From Onchocerca volvulus (Eukaryota; Nematoda; Chromadorea; Rhabditida; Onchocercidae): 64,000 nucleotides of DNA. Shown here one piece after another: positions 52,901-64,000 of this stretch. Every line of letters starts with the position of its first letter. The first letter of the stretch is position 1. A model generated the notes under the pieces. That model searched no databases, was not told where the DNA came from, and was given only the letters and a program-made list of their open reading frames with translations. A program made the position numbers and the translations under genes. The DNA lies in the NCBI GenBank assembly GCA_000499405.2, contig HG738138.1, positions 5,268,888 through 5,332,887 on the forward strand, in the 5' to 3' direction.

Positions 52901-53402
52901 ACTGGACAATGACAGCAGCGACGACGTCTGCGGTGATGATAATGCGAAATTACAAAACAACCCAGTCGACTTTGAAATCACTACTTTAACAATTCACAAC
53001 TTGTTTTAATATCAGGTATCCATCCCCGCCTACCCATACATACCAATATTCAACCACACTACCCCGCGGTATATCTTTCTCGCTTTTCCTGCCATCGCTC
53101 TCTGTTGCTATTATCGTCACTTTTGATTTATTTAAAATTTCCACCCACAAAGTCACAAAGGACTATGAACTCCCTACACCGCTCTCTCTTTCCTGACAGT
53201 TGCGCGTATCATTTATGTTACTTTTACGATATTTCATTGGTGATCCTTTATAAAGTTTTAAAATCAGCACATTACGTTCAACAACCTGATCGGCTGCTAC
53301 TTATTTAGACTAAAACAAACTCCGATAAATGGACCTATCCTTACTTTTTGATTTACCTGATCGATCGGAATCCCATTTTCCGTTGATTGTTACAAATCCT
53401 TT

Positions 53403-53450
<48 letters not shown>

Positions 53451-53926
53451 CATTGCCTTCAAATTTAAAATGCAACAAGAGCTTGCAGCCGACAGCGCTG
53501 ATGATATGTTCTTTCCTCATCAGTTCATTTTACTTAGAACTTTAATTTCAACTTACAAAGCTCATTTTTAGCTTCAGAATCAATTTATTTTCTTTTAATC
53601 TAATAGATATGAGTTACTAAGGATACCCATATCAAATTATGCAGTTCATCTTATCTAATCTTGTTCACATTCCAAAATGCTGTAGTATATTTTTCATGCA
53701 TCAAAAAGTTTTTTTTTCTTTTTTGAAAAGCAGAGCTGGAGCGATGGATAAGAAGGTTTTCAGTAAAGTTTCACTACAAAAGAAGCAAAATTGCTTATAA
53801 TAAATGATGAATAGCAATTTTTCTAGTCTTAATACTGAGGCTATGATTGATATCAATCTACAATAAACGAATAAACGAAAAATCTTTCGATTGCAATTTA
53901 TTGACTACCAAAAACTAAATTTTCAG
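49901..53926. other. Intergenic stretch between TOMM70 and the GNAT-like gene
   Basis: No exon chain supported. The patch 52780-52990 is GC-richer than its surroundings and open in two frames, but it has no usable donor at its end and no motif I recognise. It could be an upstream exon or promoter of the GNAT-like gene. Confidence 0.45.
53406..53448. repeat. AT dinucleotide microsatellite
   Basis: About 21 uninterrupted AT units, 0.5 kb upstream of the GNAT-like gene. Confidence 0.95.
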
Positions 53927-53945
53927 AGTGTTAAAAATAATAGCC

Positions 53946-56900
53946 ATGGGTTGGAATTCTCTTCTAAACCGAACAGTGTCATATGATACCGAAATGCTGA
54001 ATGAAGTAAACAATATCCCAGAATCAAAGTTTGCAATTGTCCGAAATTCCAATGGTTAATTTGGCGTTTCCTTCAAAATATTAAACTTTAAAATTCATAA
54101 AATCCATATCACACATTATGATTACTCGACAATGATTTGAAATACGCCGAAATGCATAAATTTACTACAAATGCAATTTTGGAAAATCTGCTATTCAAAT
54201 TTTTGTCCTGACTACTTGAAAATTTGGAAAAACTTAAAAATTCAAAAGAAAGAATGATTTCTTAACAGGTGATTTGGGTGGCATTGTATCAATGATCAAT
54301 TATGCGGCAAATCAGGCTTATTGTGCGGTAGTTCAAATTAATCAGTCCATCAGTGATAAGTATATCAGCATCGAATCAACCGATGATCCTCAGTGTTTTC
54401 AAATCGTCGATGTTCAGGCTTGATTTTTCATTTCTAGAACAAGGATTACAATAATAGTTGCACATAACTTTAATTTTCATTTAAATTTGAAAGAAGAAAA
54501 ACTGGATAGATAAAGATTCTAGAACCACATTTTTATTATTAATTCACTTTATTAAAATTGTTTTCTTTTCCAGGATGTAGCTGAGGATACGAGTTTGCAA
54601 CCGATATTCGTACAGGTGCATCATAATCCCAAAAGACTCTTAGCACTACAGCATCTGGTTGATGAAGCTGCCGAAAGGTTGTCCATTTTAATTGCAAGGA
54701 TACATTAGCTCTCTTAATTTAAAAAAATCTACGGAACGATCACAGATGTATAAATTGAAGAATAGCGGGCAAAGTGAAACAATTCCTTTAAATTTGTTGA
54801 TTTCAGATTTTGCTATTTTAATTATTGTTCAAATGTTTTCACTCTTATAAAACTCTTAAAATCAAATAATAAGCAAACATAGTGTGAAAATAAGTTTCGA
54901 AACTTTTCATTTTTTTGAAATTATGCAAATTGGTTCAGCAGTTTGATTTCCTTGATAAAATGCACGGCCATTGATCTCTAATATTTATTTAATTTTATAT
55001 ATTTAATTTGTTTTTCTTTTCCTAATCGATTCAGGAAGCAAAATAGAGTCGTCTTCGTTTGCAAGATTGTGATGCTTTAATTAGTTATCGCTTAGAAGCA
55101 AAATTGAATTTGGAAGAGAAAGAAAGAGATATTCAAGCCTATTTGAATTACCGAAATATTTTCCACCGAACTAATTTGCATGCAAAATTGGTAATTCCCA
55201 GTTGATATTCCAGGACGCTGGGACGATTGAATCTAGACTTGAAAAAAAATATTACCGTTGATCTGACTGATAACGATGATATAAATGTTTGGAGGGATAA
55301 AGCTGGTTTCGTTATCAGAGACAAAGTGCAACTATGTGAGCTTACCATCGATAAAAATGAATTCCAGAAGACTCTCAAAACAGTGGGAAGTAAGATTTTC
55401 CAGATGATTTCATGTGAATTGCGAAATCTGTTAAATTTTTAAAAATAATGAAATCTTAGAGTAGACTATGAAATTAGATACCAACAGTTTCCGATCAATG
55501 CTACAGTCATCTTCCAAATAAAGCTCATTATGTTGTTATCATGTTGAGAATTATCATGTCTTTACTTAATTGCTTTTTTCATTATATATATAGATATACA
55601 TCCTTTTCTGCCATATCGTATCTCTCAATTAACAGAAGATCTATATTGAAAAATACCGAAACTTTCTTGCGAAAACGCATCATTTTTTCATTTTGATAAT
55701 TCGTGTGAAACATAGATAGTTCAAGGGGCAAATCATGTGGAAAAAAAAAAAGAAAAAGAATAGTATTCGAGGGGTTATCTTCATCTTGCTCTTTTATCTT
55801 GATTTTTTTATTATTTTCTTGTTTTATCTAGATTTTTTTTTTTCAGTATAAAGTAAATTTATAATTTCACATTCCTATTTATTGTCTAAATGAAGCAAAC
55901 ATGGTAAGATTGGTTATCAGTTAGTGGAAATTGAAAACCAGTTTACCGTTCACTAACGCAGGGCAAATAACGATGATGCTTCCACCAATTTTCCATATAA
56001 TGATAATTCCTTTGCACTTTTCAAAAATGCACAGAGATTATATTTGACTGATATCACTGCCCAATTTATCTGACATGAAAGAAATGACGAAAAAAATTCC
56101 TCTCTCTCCCTCTTTTTTCTTTCTCTCTTCCTCTCTCTCTCTCTCTCTTTCTTTCAGTTTCAGATTTAATGCAGTAAAATTAGGAAAGTCTCATTATTGT
56201 TCGTTGAGAAAATAATGATGCGCAAAAATGAACAAGGTAGTAGAGATCAACTATAGGTCAATCACTTAAAGTGCTATTACACAGAAGATTTTGCACTACA
56301 AAACCCATTTTTTCTCCGTCGCTCGGCTTTTCACATTTTTTCCGTATTTGAGAATTCATACCAGTATATTTGTTGTATCAGTCGTAAACATCCAAACGAT
56401 TGAAATGGATTTTTCAAATATTCACTTTCACTGGACTGGAAGGATTTTTATGGTAAATGAAAACCAACAATAAATATCATTGTTTATGGTAGTTCTGGAT
56501 ATTTTATTTGAAATATAATGACAAATGACTAATCAGAAAAAAAAAAAAAAACTGAGTTGAAAAAAATAAATAACCTCGATTGACTACTTGCAGAAATAGT
56601 AAGGATTGAATAAAAAATGCGTGTACGAATACCGGGAAACGGAAAAAAATTAAGTTATAAAATTTCTTTTCTATAATTTTAGATGTCAAAATTTCGAAAT
56701 TCGATGGCTCGCAAATGGGAAAACTTGTAAGATTCGATAAGGCAGTGAGTAATGCAGATCGCAAAAGCTTTCTGGAATACCTGTTTAGAGATGCAAATGT
56801 ATGTTTTTATAATAATTTTTCCCTGGACATAAGTTACTAGTATGCAAATGTATAAATTATATTTGGTGTAGTAATAAAGAGATAAAGTGCAAGAATGCGA

Positions 56901-57675
56901 GAAAAATGTCTACAAGTGAGACAATTTGAACAACAGCCATAACCAAGGTTGTTGTAAACAAGTAATTTTATAAATAATTTGCAATCGTAAAGGCATGATC
57001 TTAAAAATGATGTTCATTAGGTATTGATCGCTGAAAATGAAGAAATATCAACAGTGAGTGGTTACGGTGTGTTCCGAAAGGACCGTATCCTTGCTGTTTA
57101 TGCAAATACCAAGGAGATTGCTCATGCCATCGTGCAGAAAATACTCAGAGCAGTGAATCATGACAAGGTATTTACCTGATATTTTAAATGAGTTTGGATA
57201 ACTTACAACTGCTAATAAAAATAGACATGGATTACTGATAGGAAGTGAATAATTACTGACTAAATATTCTTATCTATTTGTTTGACTAATTCATCCATCA
57301 GTTACTTCACTACAACAGTTCGCATCTTTCTGATGCTTATACTTCTAACTAGTCCAACGAAATGTACAACAGCTTAATGCTGTAGGAAGTACATTATAGA
57401 TAATTGAAAGATGGAATAACTTCCATTTCCTCACGATCAAGCAAGGACCAACTGTCAATTTAAATTCTACGAGCAAATATTCTGGCCTTTAAAATAATAA
57501 TTCTGAAAATGTTTTGTTTAAGATAACGTTGTGTACGATACGGAACCGCTGGAATATTGAGCAGAAGTCAGATATCTGTTGCAGACAGATCATTCGTCTT
57601 CATACGCGTGCGCTACCGTTAGGTATCGTGTGGGACCGAATATTCGTTTTAAACGTGGGCATGAATTTGATTTGA
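53946..57675 (+). CDS. GNAT-like acyltransferase, nematode DUF1248 / Acetyltransf_18 type (tentative)
   Basis: Seven exons fit by phase: 53946-54054, 54269-54411, 54574-54677, 55214-55389, 56683-56798, 57021-57167 and 57523-57675, about 315 residues. The start of the model (MGWNSLLNRT...KFAIVRNSNGDLGGIVSM) matches the GWN...F.......G..IS opening of these GNAT proteins. The C-terminal part has the family order: FDKAVSNADRKSFLEYLF, then GYGVFRKDRILAVYANTKE, then RLHTRALPLGIVWDRIF. The acetyl-CoA loop (R/Q-x-x-G-x-G/A) is not recognisable; VHHNPKRLLALQHLVDEAAER sits where it should be, so activity is uncertain. Frame is open 5' of the ATG back to an acceptor (TTTTCAG at 53920-53926), so an upstream exon is possible; otherwise that acceptor may take a spliced leader. 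The family assignment is from remembered patterns. Confidence 0.5.
56098..56156. repeat. CT-rich microsatellite in an intron
   Basis: TCTCTCTCC-type tract within the intron between exons 4 and 5 of the GNAT-like gene. Confidence 0.85.
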
Positions 57676-58198
57676 ATATTAGACAAAACAAAACAAAAAA
57701 AAAAAAAAAAAATACAAGCGTGTTTTCATCGACCTGCTCACTTCTCAGATATGTACAAATAGCATTTCTGAATACTTCTGAGCCACATGCTCATATTTGC
57801 ATTTCTTTTCAACATAACTGCGGATTTTGATTTTGAATGAATCTTAACCCAAATTTTTGATGCGCTATGTTTAAAATAACACTTGGCCATTTGTACAAAA
57901 CATACTTTCATCACTTCCTCCTGAATCGTTTTAAAGCATTTTTCTTCCTACATTTTTAAATGAACTTTTAAACGCAAGTTGGTTTTTTAAAATGCACTTT
58001 TGTAAAGCATAAATTCAATAAATTTTACTGCTTCCCAAACTTTTACAACATTTCCTAATCTCATGAATAAATAAATGGGTAAAGTAAACAAATTCCATGA
58101 AATTAACAATTTGTTTTCAAATAATATGAAAAAGAGTCAGATGAAGGACGATATTTCAACAACGACAGCAAAATTATAAAACGCCGCTTTCTGTCATT

Positions 58199-61100
58199 TC
58201 AAGACTCATTTCCAGGATCATCTATAAAATCAACACTTGGCGCTAATTTTCTAAATAAGATGGCTTGTTGCAAATCTAACTCTGCGCACGACTGAAATAT
58301 ATCATTACTTTTCGAAATCGAAGTAAGAGTATTAAGATCGTCTTGATCAATAGCTTTCTCAGCAAGATGCTTTTCAACATTACAGCTTTCATCGACTGTT
58401 GGTATTTCCCGAAATTCATCTTCAACTGTTACCATTCGTTGAGTACGATCAATCTCTGTTGTTTTAGCTACATCTCTTTCTCTCATACGCTCAACAAGAC
58501 GTGCTTTTAATTCCACAACCACAGATCTTGCTACTGCTTTATTTGACTCCTAAGATACATTTTGATGAAAAAAAGGAAAAAATTTGTCTAATGAATCGTT
58601 TATCTAATAAACCACTACGCTGAAAACATTTAATTAAGTTATAAAAATTCAGTGTTTCAGTCCTCAATTCTTTACTGGTTGCTTTATATGCTTTAGAAGA
58701 TGGAGCGAAAAATTTCAAGTGTCCACTAAATGTATGCTCTATCATACTAAGGATGAATGAGGCTTAATGTTTCAAACTATGCATCATTTTTCATCAAGCG
58801 GTAATTAACATTACTCATATGTATTTTCTGGAAAAATTACACTTCAATTATCCACAGACTTACGTTTTCCTGCCATGAAGGACGAAGCATATCCTTTTGA
58901 TGGTCATCTGAGACAAGAGAGGATCCTTCATATACCTAAAAAGCAGGATTGCCAACTGAGTTATCGGTTGAAAAGATTACTGTCACAAAAGTTCCGCTAG
59001 AAAAACGAGTATTTCGTTTAAGTTTCAAGTTAACGAGAGAAAAAAAAATCAATTCAAAAGAAATTTTGTTAAAAATGAGCACCTTTTCAATCGGTAGCTC
59101 ATCCGCAGTAGATTCAGCTTCGTCAGTACTTTCCGATATTGAAGAATTTGAAGACATGTTTGAATGTTTTATTTCTTCATATTCTATGTGTATTTCGGGA
59201 GCAGAAAGTTCAATCGCTTTTCTTAATATTTCAGAAACATACAGGAATTTCTCATTTTCTGATATTTCATTCCCGCTTAGACTGCAACACGAAAACTTAC
59301 CATTTAGGAGTACATACTTTACAAATAAAAGTACTCTAATTATCCTATAGATCAAACTTGAATTTTTAAAACTGACAGTAGACATACTATGGAAAATAAT
59401 GGAGTAATATTCTGCTAGGTGACCAGAAAAGGAAAGAGCATCTCAACTGTGTTTACTACTGATATGGCTTATAAAAATTAAATCAATCCATTGGAAGAAC
59501 ATAACCACCAATAGAAATACTATAAAGCAAAACTGTATAGATACGAATTAAAAAAACGTACACTTCTGAAGCAAAACTGAGATATGCCAGAATCTTATCG
59601 GTAGTTGACAAAAATGATGAAATTTTCGGTATCTTTTTCTCTGCTACACAGCAATTCCGATAATTAATAAATTCAAGATCATGTAAAAGCCTGTGGAAAA
59701 ATCATCATTTTAAAAATTTATTCAAAACTTTAAGCTGAACAGAGAAAATGAACATTCAGCAAGCACAGAGATTCCTAAATTATGAAAAAGAAAAGAAAAA
59801 ACTTGTAACTGATGAATAGAAAGTGTGAAAATATTAGAAAATTTACGGACCTATTAATCTGTTTCTATTTCAGTTAGGTTAATTTAAGTTTAAAATAAAG
59901 TCCAACTAAGCTAAACCAAATTACATTAGAGGTAAACAGATTGTAATTAATTTCACTTATCGGTTAAATTGAATTAATAACATATCAAACTGATCTTTTT
60001 AAATGCAAAAATCGAATACCTATCAAGAGAAAAGGAATCGCAAAGTAGTATAATTCCGCAGAAAGATTTTAACTGTGATAAAGACGACAGTCAATTTACA
60101 AACAATTAATTTATTTAGAAATCTGTCTGCTTTAAGTCTCACCTGGCCTTGCTGTTTCTTAAAACCAATATTTCTTGAAGGAGATATAGAAATGCAAATA
60201 TCAGCCTATGTGAAGGACGTGATAAGTGTAATAGAAAAAGTCGAAGATATTCACTCCGTAAAAGGAACAGTAGTTGCCACAATTCCTGCATATATAATTG
60301 CAAAACTTATGGACCAAGAATGTGAAACAATTCCTATCTGGCAAAATAAAATTAGAAAAATTACAGCAACTATAGATTAAAAAAAAGCTAAAAAATCGAA
60401 AGAAAATATTCACAACGCTATCGATGTTGAAAAGAAAATATCAAACATTGAGACATAACATAAATAAATTGAAAATTGATGCTACCTTCAAGGCAGATAG
60501 CTGGAGAAACTCTTCGCATATATCATCTTTTAAAGCCAATCGTGACATTTCGGATGTAAACATCGTACAGAGTAACTTTTCTGAATTATCATACCTAAAG
60601 GGATAAAATCACTTATTTTTCCTGACGATATCCTCCTTTGCCTTCAAGAATGAGACCCACACCCTGTTACTGAATGCTTCTATCAATTTTTCTTCACCCA
60701 TATAACTTGATCATATGATGAACTCACTGTAAAGAAGAGAAGAATATAAACAGCTACGACATTTACATTGTTACAGAATTCTAATTAAAAGATAAATAGA
60801 GTAAACGTCTGTAGAAGTGAAACAGTAAAATTAATATTACCTGCATAAACTTCTCGACATGCGCACATGACATTGAACTTCACTGCGAAGTGATTTCAAC
60901 AGTTCAAGTCGAAGTGAACGTAAGCACACTGTCGCATTTATGTCAAACTTGTTCCGTAATCTAAACTGCATAATCCGAAAAAATTAAATGGTAATTTCAT
61001 AAATTTACTATAACGACCCAACAATGATAAATTTATAATGCTTCTATCTACTGCTTGATTATGGATGGCATAATTTGAGAGACGAAACATCACTTCACAT

Positions 61101-61746
61101 TTTAATAAGCACTGCTGCGTGTATCAGCTAGAACCAGCATTATCAAAAGTGGAATCAACATAAATCGATGACTCGTAAATTTTACATGCAAAATAAAACT
61201 GATATACCCGAAAAAAGTTATTTCTCGGGATCGGATGACAGCAACGGTTTGATGAGAAACTGAATCGAAATCAACTGATACATTGACATAGGAAGATACG
61301 ATATAATAACAAAACCGCTTGGTGGCTTCCAGCAAACAGATGAAAAGTGCAGAACATACCAAAACGCCTAACACGTGATGAAAGGCACAAAATCCGCAAG
61401 TAATAACGACAGCTATTACCAAAATGCATGAAACGCACTGGAAGCATTTACAAAAAATCAACTGAATGCAGCAAGGGACTGATGTTTTATATTAGGTCTG
61501 AAATGCTCTCATTTAAATGATAAAGTAGGTAATACTCCAGAATTACGATATTATAGGACAATAAAAGAAACGATAAAATTTTTTTGAGAATCATAAAATC
61601 ATTGGCATACTTACCTTGAAAGAAATTGTCGTTTTCCACTCAGATTTCAAATAATACTCCTCCACCATTTCCAAATCCATATCATCAAAGAGCGACTTCT
61701 CAAGAAGCAATTCATATACGAGGCAGAAAAAGCCTGAATTAGACAT
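58199..61746 (-). CDS. Double membrane-hairpin protein, RETREG/FAM134-like ER-phagy receptor (tentative)
   Basis: Seven exons fit by phase: 61615-61746, 61300-61461, 60851-60965, 60255-60369, 59083-59281, 58864-58935 and 58199-58549; 381 residues from ATG 61746. Two hydrophobic hairpins (about residues 54-92 CVSCILVIAVVITCG...LVCSALFICLL; about 138-172 VIFLILFCQIGIVSHSW...IYAGIVATTVPF) are separated by a soluble amphipathic linker (FRLRNKFDINATVCLRSLRL). That is the layout of reticulon-homology domains in RETREG/FAM134 and ARL6IP1. The long acidic, Ser-rich tail fits RETREG rather than ARL6IP1. A candidate LC3-interacting motif, EYEEI, is at residues 208-212. The exon 3 donor (AGAA|GTTTAT) was chosen for phase; the nearby AG|GTAATA donor breaks the frame. 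The first exon stays open to an acceptor-like site at 61803, so the start could lie further upstream. Family call rests on topology, not clear sequence identity. Confidence 0.5.
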
Positions 61747-61802
61747 CCCCAGCACATCGATGTGGCCCAATGTAGCACAAGTCCGTGAAAAACCTAGTTG
61801 AG

Positions 61803-62822
61803 CTGCAACAATGCATCAGCAAGGTAACCTAACAATTAGTGCAATTAACAAAAACCGATTCCCAAATAATAATAATCATGCCACCTTCGTCACTGAAGTT
61901 CAATTTCCAGATGCAGTAATTAATCAAGATTATCTTCCAGCTACACACTCAACTCAGAATTACTGAATAGTCATAACTAAATATATACTTGTACAGTATA
62001 ATATAATACACTTGCAATAACAGCGTAAAGAATATCTAGATTTATTAGGAAAAATGAAGCATATTTTAAAAACATAATTGATCTATTCAAATGAGAATTA
62101 GATAACAGTAAATTAACTTTCCCATTTCTTTCTTCATTAAAGCTTCGTCACAGAGGCAAGTTCTTCGGAAGTTTAAATTCAATATAAAGTTCCAAGAGAT
62201 GAAAAAATAATGCTATTTAGTGAATATGAAAAAAAAAAATACGAAATGCAGTTATGTATAACATTTCATAAAAACAATTAAAAAATTATAAAAATCGATG
62301 AAAAAAAAGTAAAAGAAAAAGAAAAAAATACATAAAAACAGAATATTTTGATTGAGAACTGAAAAGGAAGACAAAAAACTTATTGAATCAAAGGGCAAGG
62401 AAACTATACATGTACATATATATTTATCTATAGAAACATCAAAAGCTTTGGTTTATATAAGCCTTAACGGTTCTTCCATTTCAGTTTTTTATCTTCACTA
62501 CGATATAAAAAAGAACCCATCAAACCGTAACGACAAAATAAACTGAGTTGAATAATGCAGAAATGTTAGAAACGAAAGATTTAATTCAGAAAACAAGTGT
62601 TAGGATATCACTCTGCAAACGACTTGAAGAAAAACTAGTATATCAATAGTAGCTGTATATAAACGAAAAAGCACGACAACTGAATTGAAAACGAAACCGC
62701 CAACGATAAAGTAATGATAAAAAAGTCTGATGACAACAGTAAAGAGGATAACAATTTACAAGAAAAACCCGTGAACCCAACTGAAAAACTTTCATCATAA
62801 TTTTTCGAAATACCGCACACCT
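61803..62822. other. Spacer between the RETREG-like and ARL6IP5 genes
   Basis: No supported gene. Both neighbours are on the minus strand with ~1.1 kb from the ARL6IP5 stop to the first ATG of the next gene. TTGCAG next to 61802 is a possible trans-splice acceptor, so an operon-like arrangement is possible but wider than usual. Confidence 0.4.
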
Positions 62823-64000
62823 TCATATTTTCAGTTCAATACCGCATCGCTCTAGCAAATAGGCCATAATTGTGTTCTTCAAACCCACTCGCTCCAGCTG
62901 ATGATTGATCTTAACTTTAAGACTTCTGAGCCGGGTTGATGCATGCACCAAAACTAGCAACAGTGGAAGTGAGAGTGTAAAAAGCACTGTTACTACCGGA
63001 ACTATAGCATAAACGAAAAAGTAAAATGACAGCAGCATAGCACCCAGTGTAATGAATGTGTGATCGTGACGTGCCTGAAAAAAATTACGATTTTTGATAT
63101 CATCATTTACCGCCATAAATCGTAAAGAAGACCATCTTCCACCAACTTCTGTAAGAAAACATACCTCAAAATTCAAAACCATGTTTTCTGAAATATTCTA
63201 CTTATAAGTTAGAAAACTAAACCGAAACATAAATGGTATCATATTAACATAAAATAAAAATGTTCAATTTAAATCAAAAATAAGGTTAAAGAAGAGTGTG
63301 AGAGCATTTCTTATTGTTACTGAACTGCAAATATTAACTGTGCAATCACATTCTCGATCGAAATAAACAGAAGTAGCCTGCCTACTTGTACGAACGTGGG
63401 ATTGGACGAAAGCGAAAATATAAGTACAGCAGCCACAGATATGATAGCAACCAATCCAATTAAAACGTCACGTAATTGTACTAATGCACAAATCAATATG
63501 ATAAGTGACATAAAAGCGAAATAATTTGTCTGATAATATAATAAATTGCTCAACATACGATTATTCCATTTTGGTAAATCACGAAATGGTGGCATCTGCA
63601 ATCAAATCTCGAATATGAATTTTGCATGAAATAAAAAAATTGATAGAGGTAAGGCTAGATTTCACGACAATAATGAGTGAATTTAGATGTAACAAGCTAA
63701 ATAAATCAAGAAATAAGATGAGATGGTAGAGTTAAGCCGCGATATAGGGTACTAAGCGACATCATTTCGGCGTGAACATACGTCGATATTGCTATTACAT
63801 CAGCATATTGTGTTCTTGTGCGATTTAGTTTGGATCGAAAAAAATAAATAAATAAATAATGTCGGCAATCAAATTTATAATGGTTAATTAACTTCTAAAG
63901 GAAGAAAACAAAGAGCCACTCAACGATTTTCATCAATTAAACAATAATGACTTTCAATGAAGCAACAAAGATCAGAACTAACCTCAAATCTTAATTTGTC
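62823..64000 (-). CDS. ARL6IP5: PRA1-family protein ARL6IP5 (JWA/PRAF3), 5' end beyond the right edge
   Basis: Three exons in the window: 63983-64000 (only DKLRFE visible), 63386-63595 and 62823-63074, all phase 0. They give about 159 residues before the TGA stop at 62823-62825. The diagnostic ARL6IP5 block is [20 protein letters not shown] (vertebrate [20 protein letters not shown]). Hydrophobic pairs follow at FAFMSLIILICALVQLRDVL with LIGLVAIISVAAVLIF, and at FITLGAMLLSFYFFVYAIVP with VTVLFTLSLPLLLVLVHAS. Then comes RLRSLKVKINHQLERVGLKN. Family members are ER membrane proteins that modulate glutamate transporter trafficking and small-GTPase handling. The tail (LLERCGIELKI) is shorter than the vertebrate one. 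Only the initiating exon is missing. Confidence 0.92.

Noticed and set aside
52795..52989. 64-residue open frame in a GC-richer patch
   Set aside because: No motif, no donor in frame, and a second frame is equally open; kept only as a note in the intergenic entry.
55035..55213. Open stretch reading RLRLQDCDALISYRLEAKLN before exon 4 of the GNAT-like gene
   Set aside because: To include it needs a one-base insertion near 55048 and read-through of TGA at 55203-55205. Skipping it joins exon 3 to 55214 in perfect phase, so it is treated as intron. A selenocysteine reading of the TGA has no support.
58949..59350. 133-residue plus-strand open frame
   Set aside because: Antisense to the acidic exon of the RETREG-like gene, whose phase and splice sites agree.
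60075..60380. 101-residue plus-strand open frame
   Set aside because: The minus strand here encodes a hydrophobic hairpin with proper splice sites and phase; the plus frame is its shadow.
61102..61299. Continuation of the hydrophobic exon past 61300
   Set aside because: A GTATCT donor at 61299 gives the expected hairpin-linker layout and correct phase; the continuation runs to a stop without family character.

Overview
The window is AT-rich eukaryotic DNA, probably from a nematode. Genes are split into many short exons. Introns have GT donors and mostly short pyrimidine-AG acceptors such as TTTTCAG. Several genes start just downstream of an acceptor-like site, as expected for spliced-leader trans-splicing. 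One gene resembles the nematode-expanded DUF1248/GNAT-like family. A parasitic spirurid or filarial worm is a guess from base composition and gene style, not something the sequence proves.

Layout. Positions 1 to 6200 hold a decayed Helitron on the minus strand. It has an HUH Rep domain, a PIF1-type helicase and two 5' termini about 270 bp apart; its 3' end lies left of the window. Two single Ns in it each sit between duplicated, slightly diverged sequence, so this stretch looks like joined contigs of different copies. Positions 8111 to 12095 (minus) encode a four-EF-hand calmodulin-like protein. Its first exon lies 3.1 kb upstream and encodes a predicted acylated N-terminus. About 7.8 kb without visible genes follows. 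Positions 19900 to 32778 (minus) carry an 18-exon gene for a ~1022-residue, low-complexity protein I do not recognise: acidic N-terminal third, tandem basic-serine repeats, Arg/Ser- and Tyr-rich middle, coiled-coil tail. Another 5.5 kb gene-poor stretch with a CA microsatellite precedes a possible Rad9-like relic (38.3-38.9 kb, minus).

The plus strand then carries a prenylcysteine oxidase gene (39192-42570, with a GC-AG first intron and one apparent one-base deletion), a solo Helitron-like 3' end (~43.5 kb), TOMM70 (45143-49900, 13 exons) and a GNAT-like gene (53946-57675). Convergent to these on the minus strand are a protein with two membrane hairpins that resembles the RETREG/FAM134 ER-phagy receptors (58199-61746) and the ARL6IP5/PRA1-family gene (62823 to beyond the right edge).

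How the genes relate: the two right-hand minus-strand genes both encode predicted ER-membrane hairpin proteins and lie about 1.1 kb apart in the same orientation. The other neighbours show no obvious shared pathway. All exon models were built by eye from reading frame, splice-site consensus and intron-phase agreement. Every complete model sums to a whole number of codons, except prenylcysteine oxidase, which needs one extra base.
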